From positions 1-61,810 of IMG/VR virus record IMGVR_UViG_3300025853_000082: DNA of 61,810 nucleotides, one strand, 5' to 3'. Below the pieces are notes generated by a model, which was not told the origin of the DNA, did no database searches, and was given only the letters and a program-made list of their open reading frames with translations. The translations under genes were made by a program, and so were the position numbers. Positions 1 to 4,548 of this stretch are shown one piece after another. This DNA is from a virus. The first letter of the stretch is position 1, and every line of letters begins with the position of its first letter.

Positions 1-160
1 GTTGATCCAATGTAGTGCTTATCTGCATCTCTAGAGTAGATAGAGTATATTAATCCTTGCATAGACTGATAGGGTAATTCTACTATACTGATACTCTATT
101 TAATATACTGATAGGATACTAATACTTGGGTGTATTCTGGTATACTTATTCTCCGGATCG

Positions 161-168
161 TATAAATA
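161..168 (+). promoter_or_regulatory. T4-type late promoter octamer TATAAATA
   Basis: An exact TATAAATA, the late-promoter -10 element read by the gp55/gp33-type sigma system in T4-like phages. It points into the tandem repeat that follows, so either it transcribes non-coding repeats or it is a remnant. No gene starts within 800 bases downstream. Confidence 0.5.
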
Positions 169-228
169 ACTTCTTGTCTTTTATATGGTTCTTAATATCT
201 TTTTAATACCTTATTAATCCTTCTTAAT

Positions 229-514
229 CCCTTCTAATACCCTTAGGAAACCTTCAGATAATCCCTTCTAATACCCTTAGAAATCCTTCAGAAACCTTCA
301 GATAATCCCTTTAGAAACCTTCAGATAATCCCTTTAGAAACCTTCAGAAACCTTCAGATAATCCCTTTAGAAACCTTCAGATAATCCCTTCTAATACCCT
401 TAGAAATCCTTCAGAAACCTTCAGATAATCCCTTCTAATACCCTTAGAAATCCTTCAGAAACCTTCAGATAATCCCTTCTAATACCCTTAGAAATCCTTC
501 AGAAACCTTCAGAT
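229..514. repeat. Tandem direct repeat, 44-nt period
   Basis: Three consecutive 44-nt units start at 386, 430 and 474 and are identical up to 514. Further units start at 229 and 263, and shorter units lacking part of the sequence fill 300-386. Each is built from CCTTAGAAA, CCTTCAGAAA and CCTTCAGATAAT blocks. All three forward frames hit stops within the unit, so it is not coding. There are no unique spacers, so it is not a CRISPR array. Confidence 0.9.
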
Positions 515-887
515 TCTTGTGATTTTAGACCGCATTCTAACACGAGGGCACGAAAAAGTCAAGGGGGCGCGAAATAAAAATTCACAGGGGGACTTCGTTA
601 TACTCTAAGGCACTACGAGATCATGTACGAGATGTGCACTACGAGATTGTGTGCGAGATATACACATAATAACAATATACAATATACACATATAAGAGCA
701 CATACGAGATATAACATGCTACGAGATCCTGTGTGCCTTATACAATAACACATATACAATATAAGCACCTTATGTAATGCTTACGAGATTGTGTGTGTGC
801 TTGTGCGAGATATGTGCATATGAACACGAGATATGCACACAATTACACATAACATAATATATACAAATAAGAGACCCACACAGATAT
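515..887. other. Gene-free AT-rich stretch
   Basis: No credible reading frame is seen. The stretch contains the CGAGAT array (listed separately) and runs of alternating purine-pyrimidine such as ACACATATACAATATA. The only long reading frame is on the minus strand (770-994). It has no ribosome binding site and overlaps the promoter at 917-945. Confidence 0.6.
616..832. repeat. Nine-copy CGAGAT iteron-like array
   Basis: The hexamer CGAGAT, usually in the form (T/C)ACGAGAT or GTGCGAGAT, occurs at 616, 628, 642, 654, 705, 722, 784, 806 and 827, always in the same orientation. Spacings are irregular (12-62 nt) and the surrounding DNA is AT-rich. Such arrays are typical of protein-binding sites, for example replication origins or enhancers. 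No function is shown by the sequence alone. Confidence 0.75.
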
Positions 888-945
888 GTGCCAGTTCTAG
901 AAGTGGTTTCTAGACATTGACTTCCTGATGCCCATCCAGTATACT
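888..945 (+). promoter_or_regulatory. Sigma70-type promoter with upstream GTGCCA dyad
   Basis: TTGACT at 917-922 and TATACT at 940-945 are separated by exactly 17 nt. Upstream at 888-910 lies a GTGCCA-GTTCTAGAA-GTGG element that resembles the dyads in front of other small genes in this block. It drives the 57-residue gene at 973, which has AAGGAG about 13 nt before its start. Confidence 0.75.
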
Positions 946-972
946 TAACAAAGTTAAGGAGCACTAGACCCA

Positions 973-1146
973 ATGCCCAGCATCCACTCAACAAGTTCTA
1001 AGGTAAAGTATCGCATTACTCTAGAACTTGATGTTTTCCAAGATATGAACCCACATCAGATTCAATGGGGAAAGGTTCTAGATCTTGAACCTGCTGAAAA
1101 GGTTAAGGCATATGTGGAGGATTTGTCAACCCCTGATAGATGGTAA
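973..1146 (+). CDS. Small conserved phage protein (57 aa), unknown function
   Basis: A 57-residue protein with a beta-strand-like start (YRITLELDVF, residues 13-22), the segment NPHQIQWGKVLDL (26-38) and an acidic C-terminal part (VKAYVEDL). I remember similar 'NPHQI.W.K..DL' proteins in T4-like cyanophages, with no known role. The start has AAGGAG upstream and a good promoter at 917-945. There is no membrane segment or signal peptide. It is the first gene of the accessory block. Confidence 0.7.
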   Translation: MPSIHSTSSKVKYRITLELDVFQDMNPHQIQWGKVLDLEPAEKVKAYVEDLSTPDRW

Positions 1147-1161
1147 GTTTCATTAAGTGAC

Positions 1162-1190
1162 TTGCAAAATGGATCAAAATCCATTATAAT
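1162..1190 (+). promoter_or_regulatory. Sigma70-type promoter with operator-like dyad in the spacer
   Basis: TTGCAA (1162-1167) and TATAAT (1185-1190) are 17 nt apart. The spacer is almost exactly filled by the perfect dyad ATGGAT-CAAA-ATCCAT (1169-1184), where a repressor would block polymerase. The expected transcript starts near 1197, giving a leader of about 29 nt before the gene at 1226. Confidence 0.75.
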
Positions 1191-1225
1191 TTCATTATTC
1201 CTTAAGATTTGAGGAGATTTCTAAA

Positions 1226-1402
1226 ATGAATCAAGAACGCCATTATCACACAGAATCTGAGCGTAGGCAACTCGATGGTGTGATTGTAGATAGTGACCTT
1301 AATGGTTGGAGGATTTCTAAACGAAACCGTATCACCTCTCGAACTAATAATCTTCCTGATAATTCTCTGGTAGATACACACGATTACCCAGATGTTGCCT
1401 GA
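1226..1402 (+). CDS. Hypothetical small hydrophilic protein (58 aa)
   Basis: A 58-residue, polar, charged protein with no recognised domain, transmembrane segment or cysteines. The start is supported by GAGGAG about 10 nt upstream and by the promoter at 1162-1190. The central segment DLNGWRISKRNRITSR is basic, while the C-terminus is acidic (DTHDYPDVA). Directly downstream lies the promoter-hairpin cassette at 1415-1505. Its own promoter and downstream hairpin make it a monocistronic unit. No function is proposed. Confidence 0.65.
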   Translation: MNQERHYHTESERRQLDGVIVDSDLNGWRISKRNRITSRTNNLPDNSLVDTHDYPDVA

Positions 1403-1414
1403 ATTCGTGACACC

Positions 1415-1505
1415 TTGTGCCAATATCTAAAGTGCACACTATAATCCCCAAAGATGCCTTCGGCGTGGTAGTGTATACACATCCTCGAAAAAGGCATCTT
1501 TTTTG
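1415..1505 (+). promoter_or_regulatory. Promoter immediately followed by terminator hairpin (PeSL-like cassette)
   Basis: TTGTGC (1415-1420) and TATAAT (1440-1445) form a promoter-like pair with a 19-nt spacer. The expected start, near 1452, is at the first arm of a perfect 10-bp inverted repeat, AAGATGCCTT (1451-1460) with AAGGCATCTT (1491-1500), followed by TTTTG. The loop holds a GTGTATACAC palindrome. The arrangement recalls the promoter-early-stem-loop cassettes of T4-type phages. It could yield a roughly 55-nt RNA or terminate upstream transcripts. Confidence 0.55.
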
Positions 1506-1565
1506 TTCTATTCTGCTCTGAAATCTTTGCCCCAGTTCGTTATACAAACTCAGGCAGATTGGTGT

Positions 1566-1661
1566 ATGGTTTATGACTTTATGGAATCTCAATGTGGCGA
1601 ACTTCGTGATGAGCATTGGGAGGAAGTTGCCCGAGTGTATAGAGAACTCTCTCGGGACTAA
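1566..1661 (+). CDS. Possible 31-residue peptide gene
   Basis: A short frame coding for 31 residues with a strongly acidic, helix-like composition (GELRDEHWEEVARVYREL). It lies between the hairpin cassette and the next GTGCCA promoter. An internal ATG at 1581 is an alternative start. No ribosome binding site is obvious. The amino-acid composition resembles the neighbouring genuine small proteins, which is the only positive sign, so the call is weak. Confidence 0.35.
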   Translation: MVYDFMESQCGELRDEHWEEVARVYRELSRD

Positions 1662-1671
1662 ATTATACCTT

Positions 1672-1728
1672 GTGCCAAAAGTATTAGTGGCACAATAAAA
1701 GAGCACAGCGCCCAAAATCGTGTATTGT
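1672..1728 (+). promoter_or_regulatory. GTGCCA-dyad promoter cassette
   Basis: A perfect dyad GTGCCA (1672-1677) / TGGCAC (1688-1693) sits 29 nt upstream of TATTGT (1723-1728). The stretch AAATCGTGTATTGTA is repeated nearly verbatim at 3866-3880, in front of the structured RNA. The predicted transcript start is about 1735, which helps choose the start codon of the next gene. Confidence 0.6.
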
Positions 1729-1752
1729 AGTTAAATGTTCAGGAATTCACCA

Positions 1753-1941
1753 ATGCCTACTGCCTCCGAAGTTCATCAGTTCGATCTTGAAATTGCACCT
1801 GCACTTCGTGAATTTATGTGCAACTATCACACCGATCTGAATGATTGCGTCGATTGGGTTTGTGACGTGTTTAACATTGATGCCACCGATTTTATCATCG
1901 ATCGTGTTGCTGATGAGTTTGAAGAATTCTTCGGTTCGTGA
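1753..1941 (+). CDS. Hypothetical small acidic protein (62 aa)
   Basis: An acidic 62-residue protein, rich in aspartate and glutamate with helical character, ending in VADEFEEFFGS. No domain is recognised. An in-frame ATG at 1735 would add six residues. However, that codon falls on the expected transcription start, and ATG 1753 has the ACCAATG context seen at several neighbouring genes, so I prefer 1753. The gene is a closed unit with its own promoter (1672-1728) and a strong terminator (1947-1975). DNA-mimic proteins can look like this, but nothing specific supports that role. Confidence 0.7.
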   Translation: MPTASEVHQFDLEIAPALREFMCNYHTDLNDCVDWVCDVFNIDATDFIIDRVADEFEEFFGS

Positions 1942-1946
1942 CACCT

Positions 1947-1975
1947 AAGGGGGATTAATCCTTCCCCCTTTTTTT
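1947..1975 (+). terminator. Rho-independent terminator
   Basis: Stem AAGGGGGA (1947-1954) / TTCCCCCTT (1962-1970) with a 7-nt loop, followed by seven Ts. It begins five bases after the stop codon of the 1753 gene. Confidence 0.9.
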
Positions 1976-1995
1976 GTACCTTTCGTTTAAAACCA

Positions 1996-2124
1996 ATGGG
2001 TAAATTTCTTTTCGGAATCGTAACTGGAATTGTGATTGCAACCGTTGGGTTCAATGGTATTGCAGCAATTGGCAATCGTGCCGTGCAAGGTATACAGGAC
2101 TTTGCAGAAAACGCATCTAATTAA
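1996..2124 (+). CDS. Small single-pass membrane protein (42 aa)
   Basis: Forty-two residues with one hydrophobic segment from about residue 4 to 26 (FLFGIVTGIVIATVGFNGIA), followed by a short soluble tail (RAVQGIQDFAENASN). Small proteins of this plan occur in T4-like cyanophages next to other early genes, with no known function. The start has the ACCAATG context shared in this block. It lies just after a terminator and before the GTGCCA hairpin at 2135, so it is probably its own unit, although no clear promoter is seen. Confidence 0.65.
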   Translation: MGKFLFGIVTGIVIATVGFNGIAAIGNRAVQGIQDFAENASN

Positions 2125-2134
2125 TATTTTTCTT

Positions 2135-2171
2135 GTGCCAGTCCACAAGGTGGCACAAACCCCCCTTGTGG
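2135..2171 (+). promoter_or_regulatory. Interlocked inverted repeats (GTGCCA element)
   Basis: Two perfect inverted repeats interleave: GTGCCA (2135-2140) with TGGCAC (2151-2156), and CCACAAGG (2143-2150) with CCTTGTGG (2164-2171). The order a-b-a'-b' allows either mutually exclusive hairpins or an H-type pseudoknot in RNA. As DNA it is a strong dyad. It precedes the membrane-protein gene at 2259 by about 90 nt. No canonical -10 box is clear downstream. Confidence 0.6.
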
Positions 2172-2258
2172 ATCCCCCCAAAATGTTCTAGGTTGGATTC
2201 GTGGTTGAGAAACGCATTCTCCCACAATCAAATTCGTTCCTTTCTCTACACTCGAACA

Positions 2259-2624
2259 ATGAACATTTCTTCTATCGCTCCTGCCATTGAGGCAATCGAA
2301 ACTGTTGCTACTTACGGAACCAAAGTTTACATGTTTGCATCTGAAATCTTCACCATTTCTGCACTCCTGTGGTGCCTGAATGCCCTTGCTACGGGTATTG
2401 AAAAGGTATACAATGCTGGTTACATTGTGGGCACATTCTACCGCCACCATCTACATGCTACGGTGAAAGAATGGACCATTAAGTTCATTGCTGCCGTGAT
2501 CTTCGTGAGCATTCTGTTCTGGGAAGGTTGCGTGGTTCTTTATACCCGCCGCAATCAAATCCTGGCAACTCTGAATGATTATCGTAACAAGATTGGTGGT
2601 GCATTTGTGTATGCCTATGCGTGA
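2259..2624 (+). CDS. Predicted membrane protein (121 aa)
   Basis: A 121-residue protein with two hydrophobic stretches, roughly residues 28-53 (MFASEIFTISALLWCLNAL) and 73-96 (FIAAVIFVSILFWEGCVVLY), separated by an aromatic and basic linker. A basic tail (TRRNQI...) points to membrane anchoring. ATG 2259 is preferred over upstream non-ATG starts because the sequence before it contains the regulatory repeats. A GGGAGG/CCTCCC terminator follows 15 nt after the stop. The family is unknown; it is a plausible inner-membrane phage protein. Confidence 0.7.
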   Translation: MNISSIAPAIEAIETVATYGTKVYMFASEIFTISALLWCLNALATGIEKVYNAGYIVGTFYRHHLHATVKEWTIKFIAAVIFVSILFWEGCVVLYTRRNQILATLNDYRNKIGGAFVYAYA

Positions 2625-2639
2625 GTTCTAGACAACAAC

Positions 2640-2667
2640 GGGAGGTGAAATATCCTCCCATTCTTTA
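2640..2667 (+). terminator. Rho-independent terminator
   Basis: Stem GGGAGG (2640-2645) / CCTCCC (2654-2659) followed by ATTCTTTATA. The tail TTCTTTATAC(C/T)CAGGTC is shared with 3996, 4422 and 5723, so terminator end and next promoter look like one repeated cassette. Confidence 0.75.
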
Positions 2668-2687
2668 TACCCAGGTCGGCTGCCCGT

Positions 2688-2746
2688 GTGCCAGTTGGCA
2701 GACTGTCCACTCCTGCCCCGAAACCGCCCTACCCCGTGCCTATAAT
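2688..2746 (+). promoter_or_regulatory. GTGCCA-dyad promoter cassette
   Basis: GTGCCAGTTGGCA (2688-2700), then GTCCAC (2705-2710), then TATAAT (2741-2746) 30 nt further on. TGCCA-GT-TGGCA is itself a short perfect dyad. No TTGACA-like box is present at -35, suggesting an activator-dependent promoter. It serves the gene at 2769. Confidence 0.6.
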
Positions 2747-2768
2747 GACTGAAGTTCAAACGAAACCA

Positions 2769-2930
2769 ATGACCGAATGGTTCAGTGATGCCTACTGGCA
2801 CTGGCGTAATGTATTTTACTTCAGGTTCAGTGAATACAATGACAACATTGATCGTTGTGCATTCTTTGAAGAATTGAACTATGGTTGGCATCAAATGTAT
2901 GCTGATGATGAATTTTGGGGACGCCAATGA
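2769..2930 (+). CDS. Hypothetical aromatic-rich small protein (53 aa)
   Basis: A short protein rich in Trp, Tyr and Phe (MTEWFSDAYWHWRNVFYF) with an acidic middle. An in-frame ATG at 2745 would add eight residues but overlaps the TATAAT box of its own promoter and so could not lie on the mRNA. ATG 2769 sits about 16 nt after the expected transcript start and has the ACCAATG context used by neighbours. No domain is recognised. It is followed ten nt later by the next promoter cassette. Confidence 0.6.
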   Translation: MTEWFSDAYWHWRNVFYFRFSEYNDNIDRCAFFEELNYGWHQMYADDEFWGRQ

Positions 2931-2939
2931 CTGACCTTA

Positions 2940-3008
2940 GTGCCAATCGGGGGAGTGCCCACCATTCCCCCCAAAGGGCACCTCGACCGACTATTGTTAC
3001 AAAGTAAC
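2940..3008 (+). promoter_or_regulatory. Duplicated GTGCCA promoter cassette, copy 1
   Basis: Bases 2940-2982 are identical to 4452-4494. Inside are GGGGGA (2949-2954) / TCCCCC (2966-2971) and GTGCCC (2955-2960) / GGGCAC (2976-2981), again interleaved a-b-a'-b'. TATTGT (2992-2997) is the likely -10, and GTTAC-AAA-GTAAC (2996-3008) is a dyad overlapping it, as an operator would. Confidence 0.65.
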
Positions 3009-3023
3009 GGACAAACGGAACCG

Positions 3024-3263
3024 ATGACTGCAACTTCCACTAGATTTAATGGTTGGGCAAACTACGAAACATGGAATGTTTCATTATGGATCCAGAACGA
3101 TTATGAAACCTATCGTAAGTGTCTGGGTGAAACTTCCTATGATTCGTGCATTCCCCGCCTTGAACTTTTGTGGGGTCAGATGACTCCTGATGGTGTACGT
3201 TGGATGGATGGACTCATCAATACTCAAGAACTTGATGAGATGCTGACTGAAATGAAGGGGTAA
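3024..3263 (+). CDS. 'NGWANYETWNVSLWI' family phage protein (79 aa)
   Basis: A 79-residue protein. Near the N-terminus it carries NGWANYETWNVSLWIQND (residues 9-26), the signature of a small family found widely in phages and some bacteria, annotated only as a domain of unknown function. The rest is acidic. ATG 3024 is chosen because the upstream frame runs through the duplicated promoter cassette. The spacing from TATTGT to ATG is 32 nt, as for other cassette genes. The stop codon sits in the loop of the downstream GAAGGGG/CCCCTTC hairpin. Confidence 0.8.
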   Translation: MTATSTRFNGWANYETWNVSLWIQNDYETYRKCLGETSYDSCIPRLELLWGQMTPDGVRWMDGLINTQELDEMLTEMKG

Positions 3264-3272
3264 ATCCCCTTC
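3254..3272 (+). terminator. Stem-loop containing the stop codon
   Basis: GAAGGGG (3254-3260) / CCCCTTC (3266-3272), a perfect 7-bp stem with TAAAT in the loop, where TAA is the stop codon of the 3024 gene. No T-run follows, so termination is uncertain. It may instead protect the mRNA 3' end. Confidence 0.45.
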
Positions 3273-3306
3273 GTTAATTAACTCAAACCCCTTTTCCTAT
3301 TCTACA

Positions 3307-3624
3307 ATGTTTGATGAACTTTGGCAAGAGATTCAAGACATGCCTGGTGAAATCTTTGACATTCCCGAACGAAAATTGAGTATGCAATTTCAAATCACCA
3401 ACATTGAGTTCGATTGTAGTCTTGATGAAGACATCTTTAATGAAGGTGCAAACCCTGAAGATTACTGGTCTGAGAGTGATAGAATCTGCACCGAAGAAAA
3501 ACTTGCTCAAGAATACATTGGGCAAATCTTGGAGGTAGACAATGAAGAAGATTTAGTTGATGGGATTAGTGATGCTACAGGTTGGTGCATCAAATCTATT
3601 GACTACCGTACCATTCTCAAATGA
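3307..3624 (+). CDS. Hypothetical acidic protein (105 aa)
   Basis: A very acidic 105-residue protein with no recognised domain. It begins MFDELWQEIQDMPGEIFDIP, has the segment ITNIEFDCSLDEDIFNEG in the middle and ends with a basic tail (SIDYRTILK). It overlaps the next gene by four bases (ATGA), so the two are translationally coupled. The start follows a pyrimidine-rich stretch without a Shine-Dalgarno sequence. It lies about 35 nt after the hairpin of the preceding gene. Acidic composition alone is not enough to call it a DNA mimic. Confidence 0.7.
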   Translation: MFDELWQEIQDMPGEIFDIPERKLSMQFQITNIEFDCSLDEDIFNEGANPEDYWSESDRICTEEKLAQEYIGQILEVDNEEDLVDGISDATGWCIKSIDYRTILK

Positions 3625-3812
3625 CAATGAACCGCAAAGACCTCCAAGATCAAATGGTCCAGCAAATAATTGATGACATGGACCTTAAGACAATGACCTG
3701 CCTTTGTTATGACTACCTGATGGAAGGTTATGATAAGTATTCGGATGATGAATTGACTGAAGAAGTTAATGAATACTACCCACACATTTTGGAGGAAAGT
3801 AACACTAACTGA
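3621..3812 (+). CDS. Hypothetical small acidic protein (63 aa), coupled to upstream gene
   Basis: Sixty-three residues, helical and acidic (DLQDQMVQQIIDDMDL, then DDELTEEVNEYYPHIL). The start ATGA overlaps the stop of the 3307 gene; a second ATG two codons later (3627) is also possible. Coupling suggests the two proteins are needed together. Related proteins appear, as far as I recall, in T4-like cyanophages without a role. The gene is followed directly by the promoter cassette at 3829. Confidence 0.7.
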   Translation: MTMNRKDLQDQMVQQIIDDMDLKTMTCLCYDYLMEGYDKYSDDELTEEVNEYYPHILEESNTN

Positions 3813-3828
3813 GTCGGATGCCCGAACA

Positions 3829-3879
3829 GTTGGCAAGGTGTCCACTATTTCAACACAGGGCACCTAAATCGTGTATTGT
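3829..3879 (+). promoter_or_regulatory. GTGCCA-type promoter cassette for structured RNA
   Basis: GTTGGCAAGGTGTCCAC at 3829-3845, then 28 nt, then TATTGT at 3874-3879. GGTGTCC (3837-3843) pairs with GGGCACC (3858-3864) through one G-T pair, and GTTG (3829-3832) with CAAC (3851-3854), interleaved as in the other cassettes. The AAATCGTGTATTGTA block matches that of the 1672 cassette. Confidence 0.55.
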
Positions 3880-3883
3880 ATAG

Positions 3884-4002
3884 AAGTTGAGAGGGGCACA
3901 GGACACCCGATCACCACTCCTAGTGAGTCAGTTGGCAACTCTACTGCTGGTGATAAACTCTCAACACTCTACATCAGGGGAGGATTAACTCCCCTTTCTT
4001 TA
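3884..4002 (+). ncRNA. Candidate structured non-coding RNA (about 115 nt)
   Basis: The unit starts where the 3874 -10 box predicts and ends in a perfect terminator: AGGGGAG (3976-3982) / CTCCCCT (3989-3995) plus TTCTTT. In between it can fold compactly. P1 pairs GTTGAGAG (3886-3893) with CTCTCAAC (3958-3965). P2 pairs ATCACC (3910-3915) with GGTGAT (3949-3954). Inside P2, P3 pairs ACTC (3916-3919) with GAGT (3925-3928), and P4 pairs AGTT (3930-3933) with AACT (3937-3940). The frame overlapping this region has no ribosome binding site and would run through the terminator and the next promoter. It matches no RNA family I know (not the glutamine, downstream-peptide, Yfr1 or hammerhead motifs). 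An alternative is that it is a degenerate promoter-cassette copy, since CAGTTGGCA recurs at 3929. Confidence 0.5.
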
Positions 4003-4013
4003 TACTCAGGTCA

Positions 4014-4080
4014 GCCGCCGCAACCAGTTGGCAGAGTGGCACAAGAGCGGTTGAAATTGGCGGCGATCTGTGCAATTATA
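4014..4080 (+). promoter_or_regulatory. Promoter with nested dyads
   Basis: TTGAAA (4051-4056) is followed after 17-18 nt by AATTATA (4074-4080). A nested inverted repeat surrounds the -35: CCGCC-G-CAACC (from about 4014) with GGTTG-AAATT-GGCGG (to about 4063). The loop holds AGTTGGCAGAGTGGCAC, the recurrent cassette motif. It drives the gene at 4107. Confidence 0.6.
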
Positions 4081-4106
4081 GGATCATGGAAAACAACGCA
4101 ACTCAA

Positions 4107-4403
4107 ATGTCACTTTTCTCCCAAGGTTGGAAGGCAGAGCAACACTTTGGCAGTGAGTTGACTGCTCATCACCTGAACACTCGTTCAGTGTATCGTTTCA
4201 AGGAGAATAGCGCCATTGCTATCACTCACTCTGCAAAGTACGTTGACAACGGAACTGTGGATGTGTTCGCAGTTTCTTATCGTAAAGAGGTGAATTCTCG
4301 CCACTCTGTTACTGAAACTGTTGAATTTTTCTCTAACTGGTTGGATGCATACTATTGCGGTGTTCAGTGTGTGAATAACCTGAACATGGAGTTGGTTTGC
4401 TGA
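4107..4403 (+). CDS. Hypothetical protein (98 aa)
   Basis: A 98-residue protein without a recognised domain. The predicted strand-rich centre (YRFKENSAIAITHSAKYV, DVFAVSYRKEV) is followed by a helical end with several cysteines (YYCGVQCVNN...ELVC). An ATG at 4086 would add seven residues but sits on the expected transcription start. ATG 4107 has the CTCAAATG context also found at 4549, 5880 and 6447, so it is preferred. It has its own promoter at 4014-4080 and is followed by CCTGAGT/ACTCAGG, a weak terminator. Confidence 0.65.
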   Translation: MSLFSQGWKAEQHFGSELTAHHLNTRSVYRFKENSAIAITHSAKYVDNGTVDVFAVSYRKEVNSRHSVTETVEFFSNWLDAYYCGVQCVNNLNMELVC

Positions 4404-4416
4404 CACTAACCGTGCC

Positions 4417-4437
4417 CCTGAGTTCTTTATACTCAGG
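4417..4437 (+). terminator. Possible terminator stem-loop
   Basis: CCTGAGT and ACTCAGG form a 7-bp inverted repeat around TCTTTAT. The T-rich stretch is in the loop, not after the stem, so terminator activity is doubtful. The same TTCTTTATACTCAGG string follows the better terminator at 3976. Confidence 0.35.
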
Positions 4438-4451
4438 TCGGCCGACCCCCT

Positions 4452-4520
4452 GTGCCAATCGGGGGAGTGCCCACCATTCCCCCCAAAGGGCACCGTGATC
4501 GACTATTGTTACGAAGTAAC
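4452..4520 (+). promoter_or_regulatory. Duplicated GTGCCA promoter cassette, copy 2
   Basis: Bases 4452-4494 are identical to 2940-2982, with the same interleaved inverted repeats. TATTGT lies at 4504-4509 and the dyad GTTAC-GAA-GTAAC at 4508-4520; the loop differs by one base from copy 1 while both arms are kept. It drives the ligase-like gene at 4549. A GTG at 4495 inside the cassette is therefore unlikely to be a start codon. Confidence 0.65.
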
Positions 4521-4548
4521 GAACAAAGGGAACCTCACTGACACTCAA

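Noticed and set aside
229-514. CRISPR array
   Set aside because: The repeat units are directly adjacent or differ only by missing blocks; there are no unique spacers.
770-994. Minus-strand 74-residue frame
   Set aside because: It overlaps a strong plus-strand promoter and the CGAGAT array; composition is not that of a phage protein.
3871-4161. Protein-coding frame of 96 residues
   Set aside because: No ribosome binding site; it runs through a perfect terminator and the next promoter and overlaps the gene at 4107. The region fits a structured RNA better.
4495-4548. GTG 4495 as start of the ligase-like protein
   Set aside because: The GTG and the next 26 bases are part of the promoter cassette shared with 2940-3008, so they are probably untranslated.
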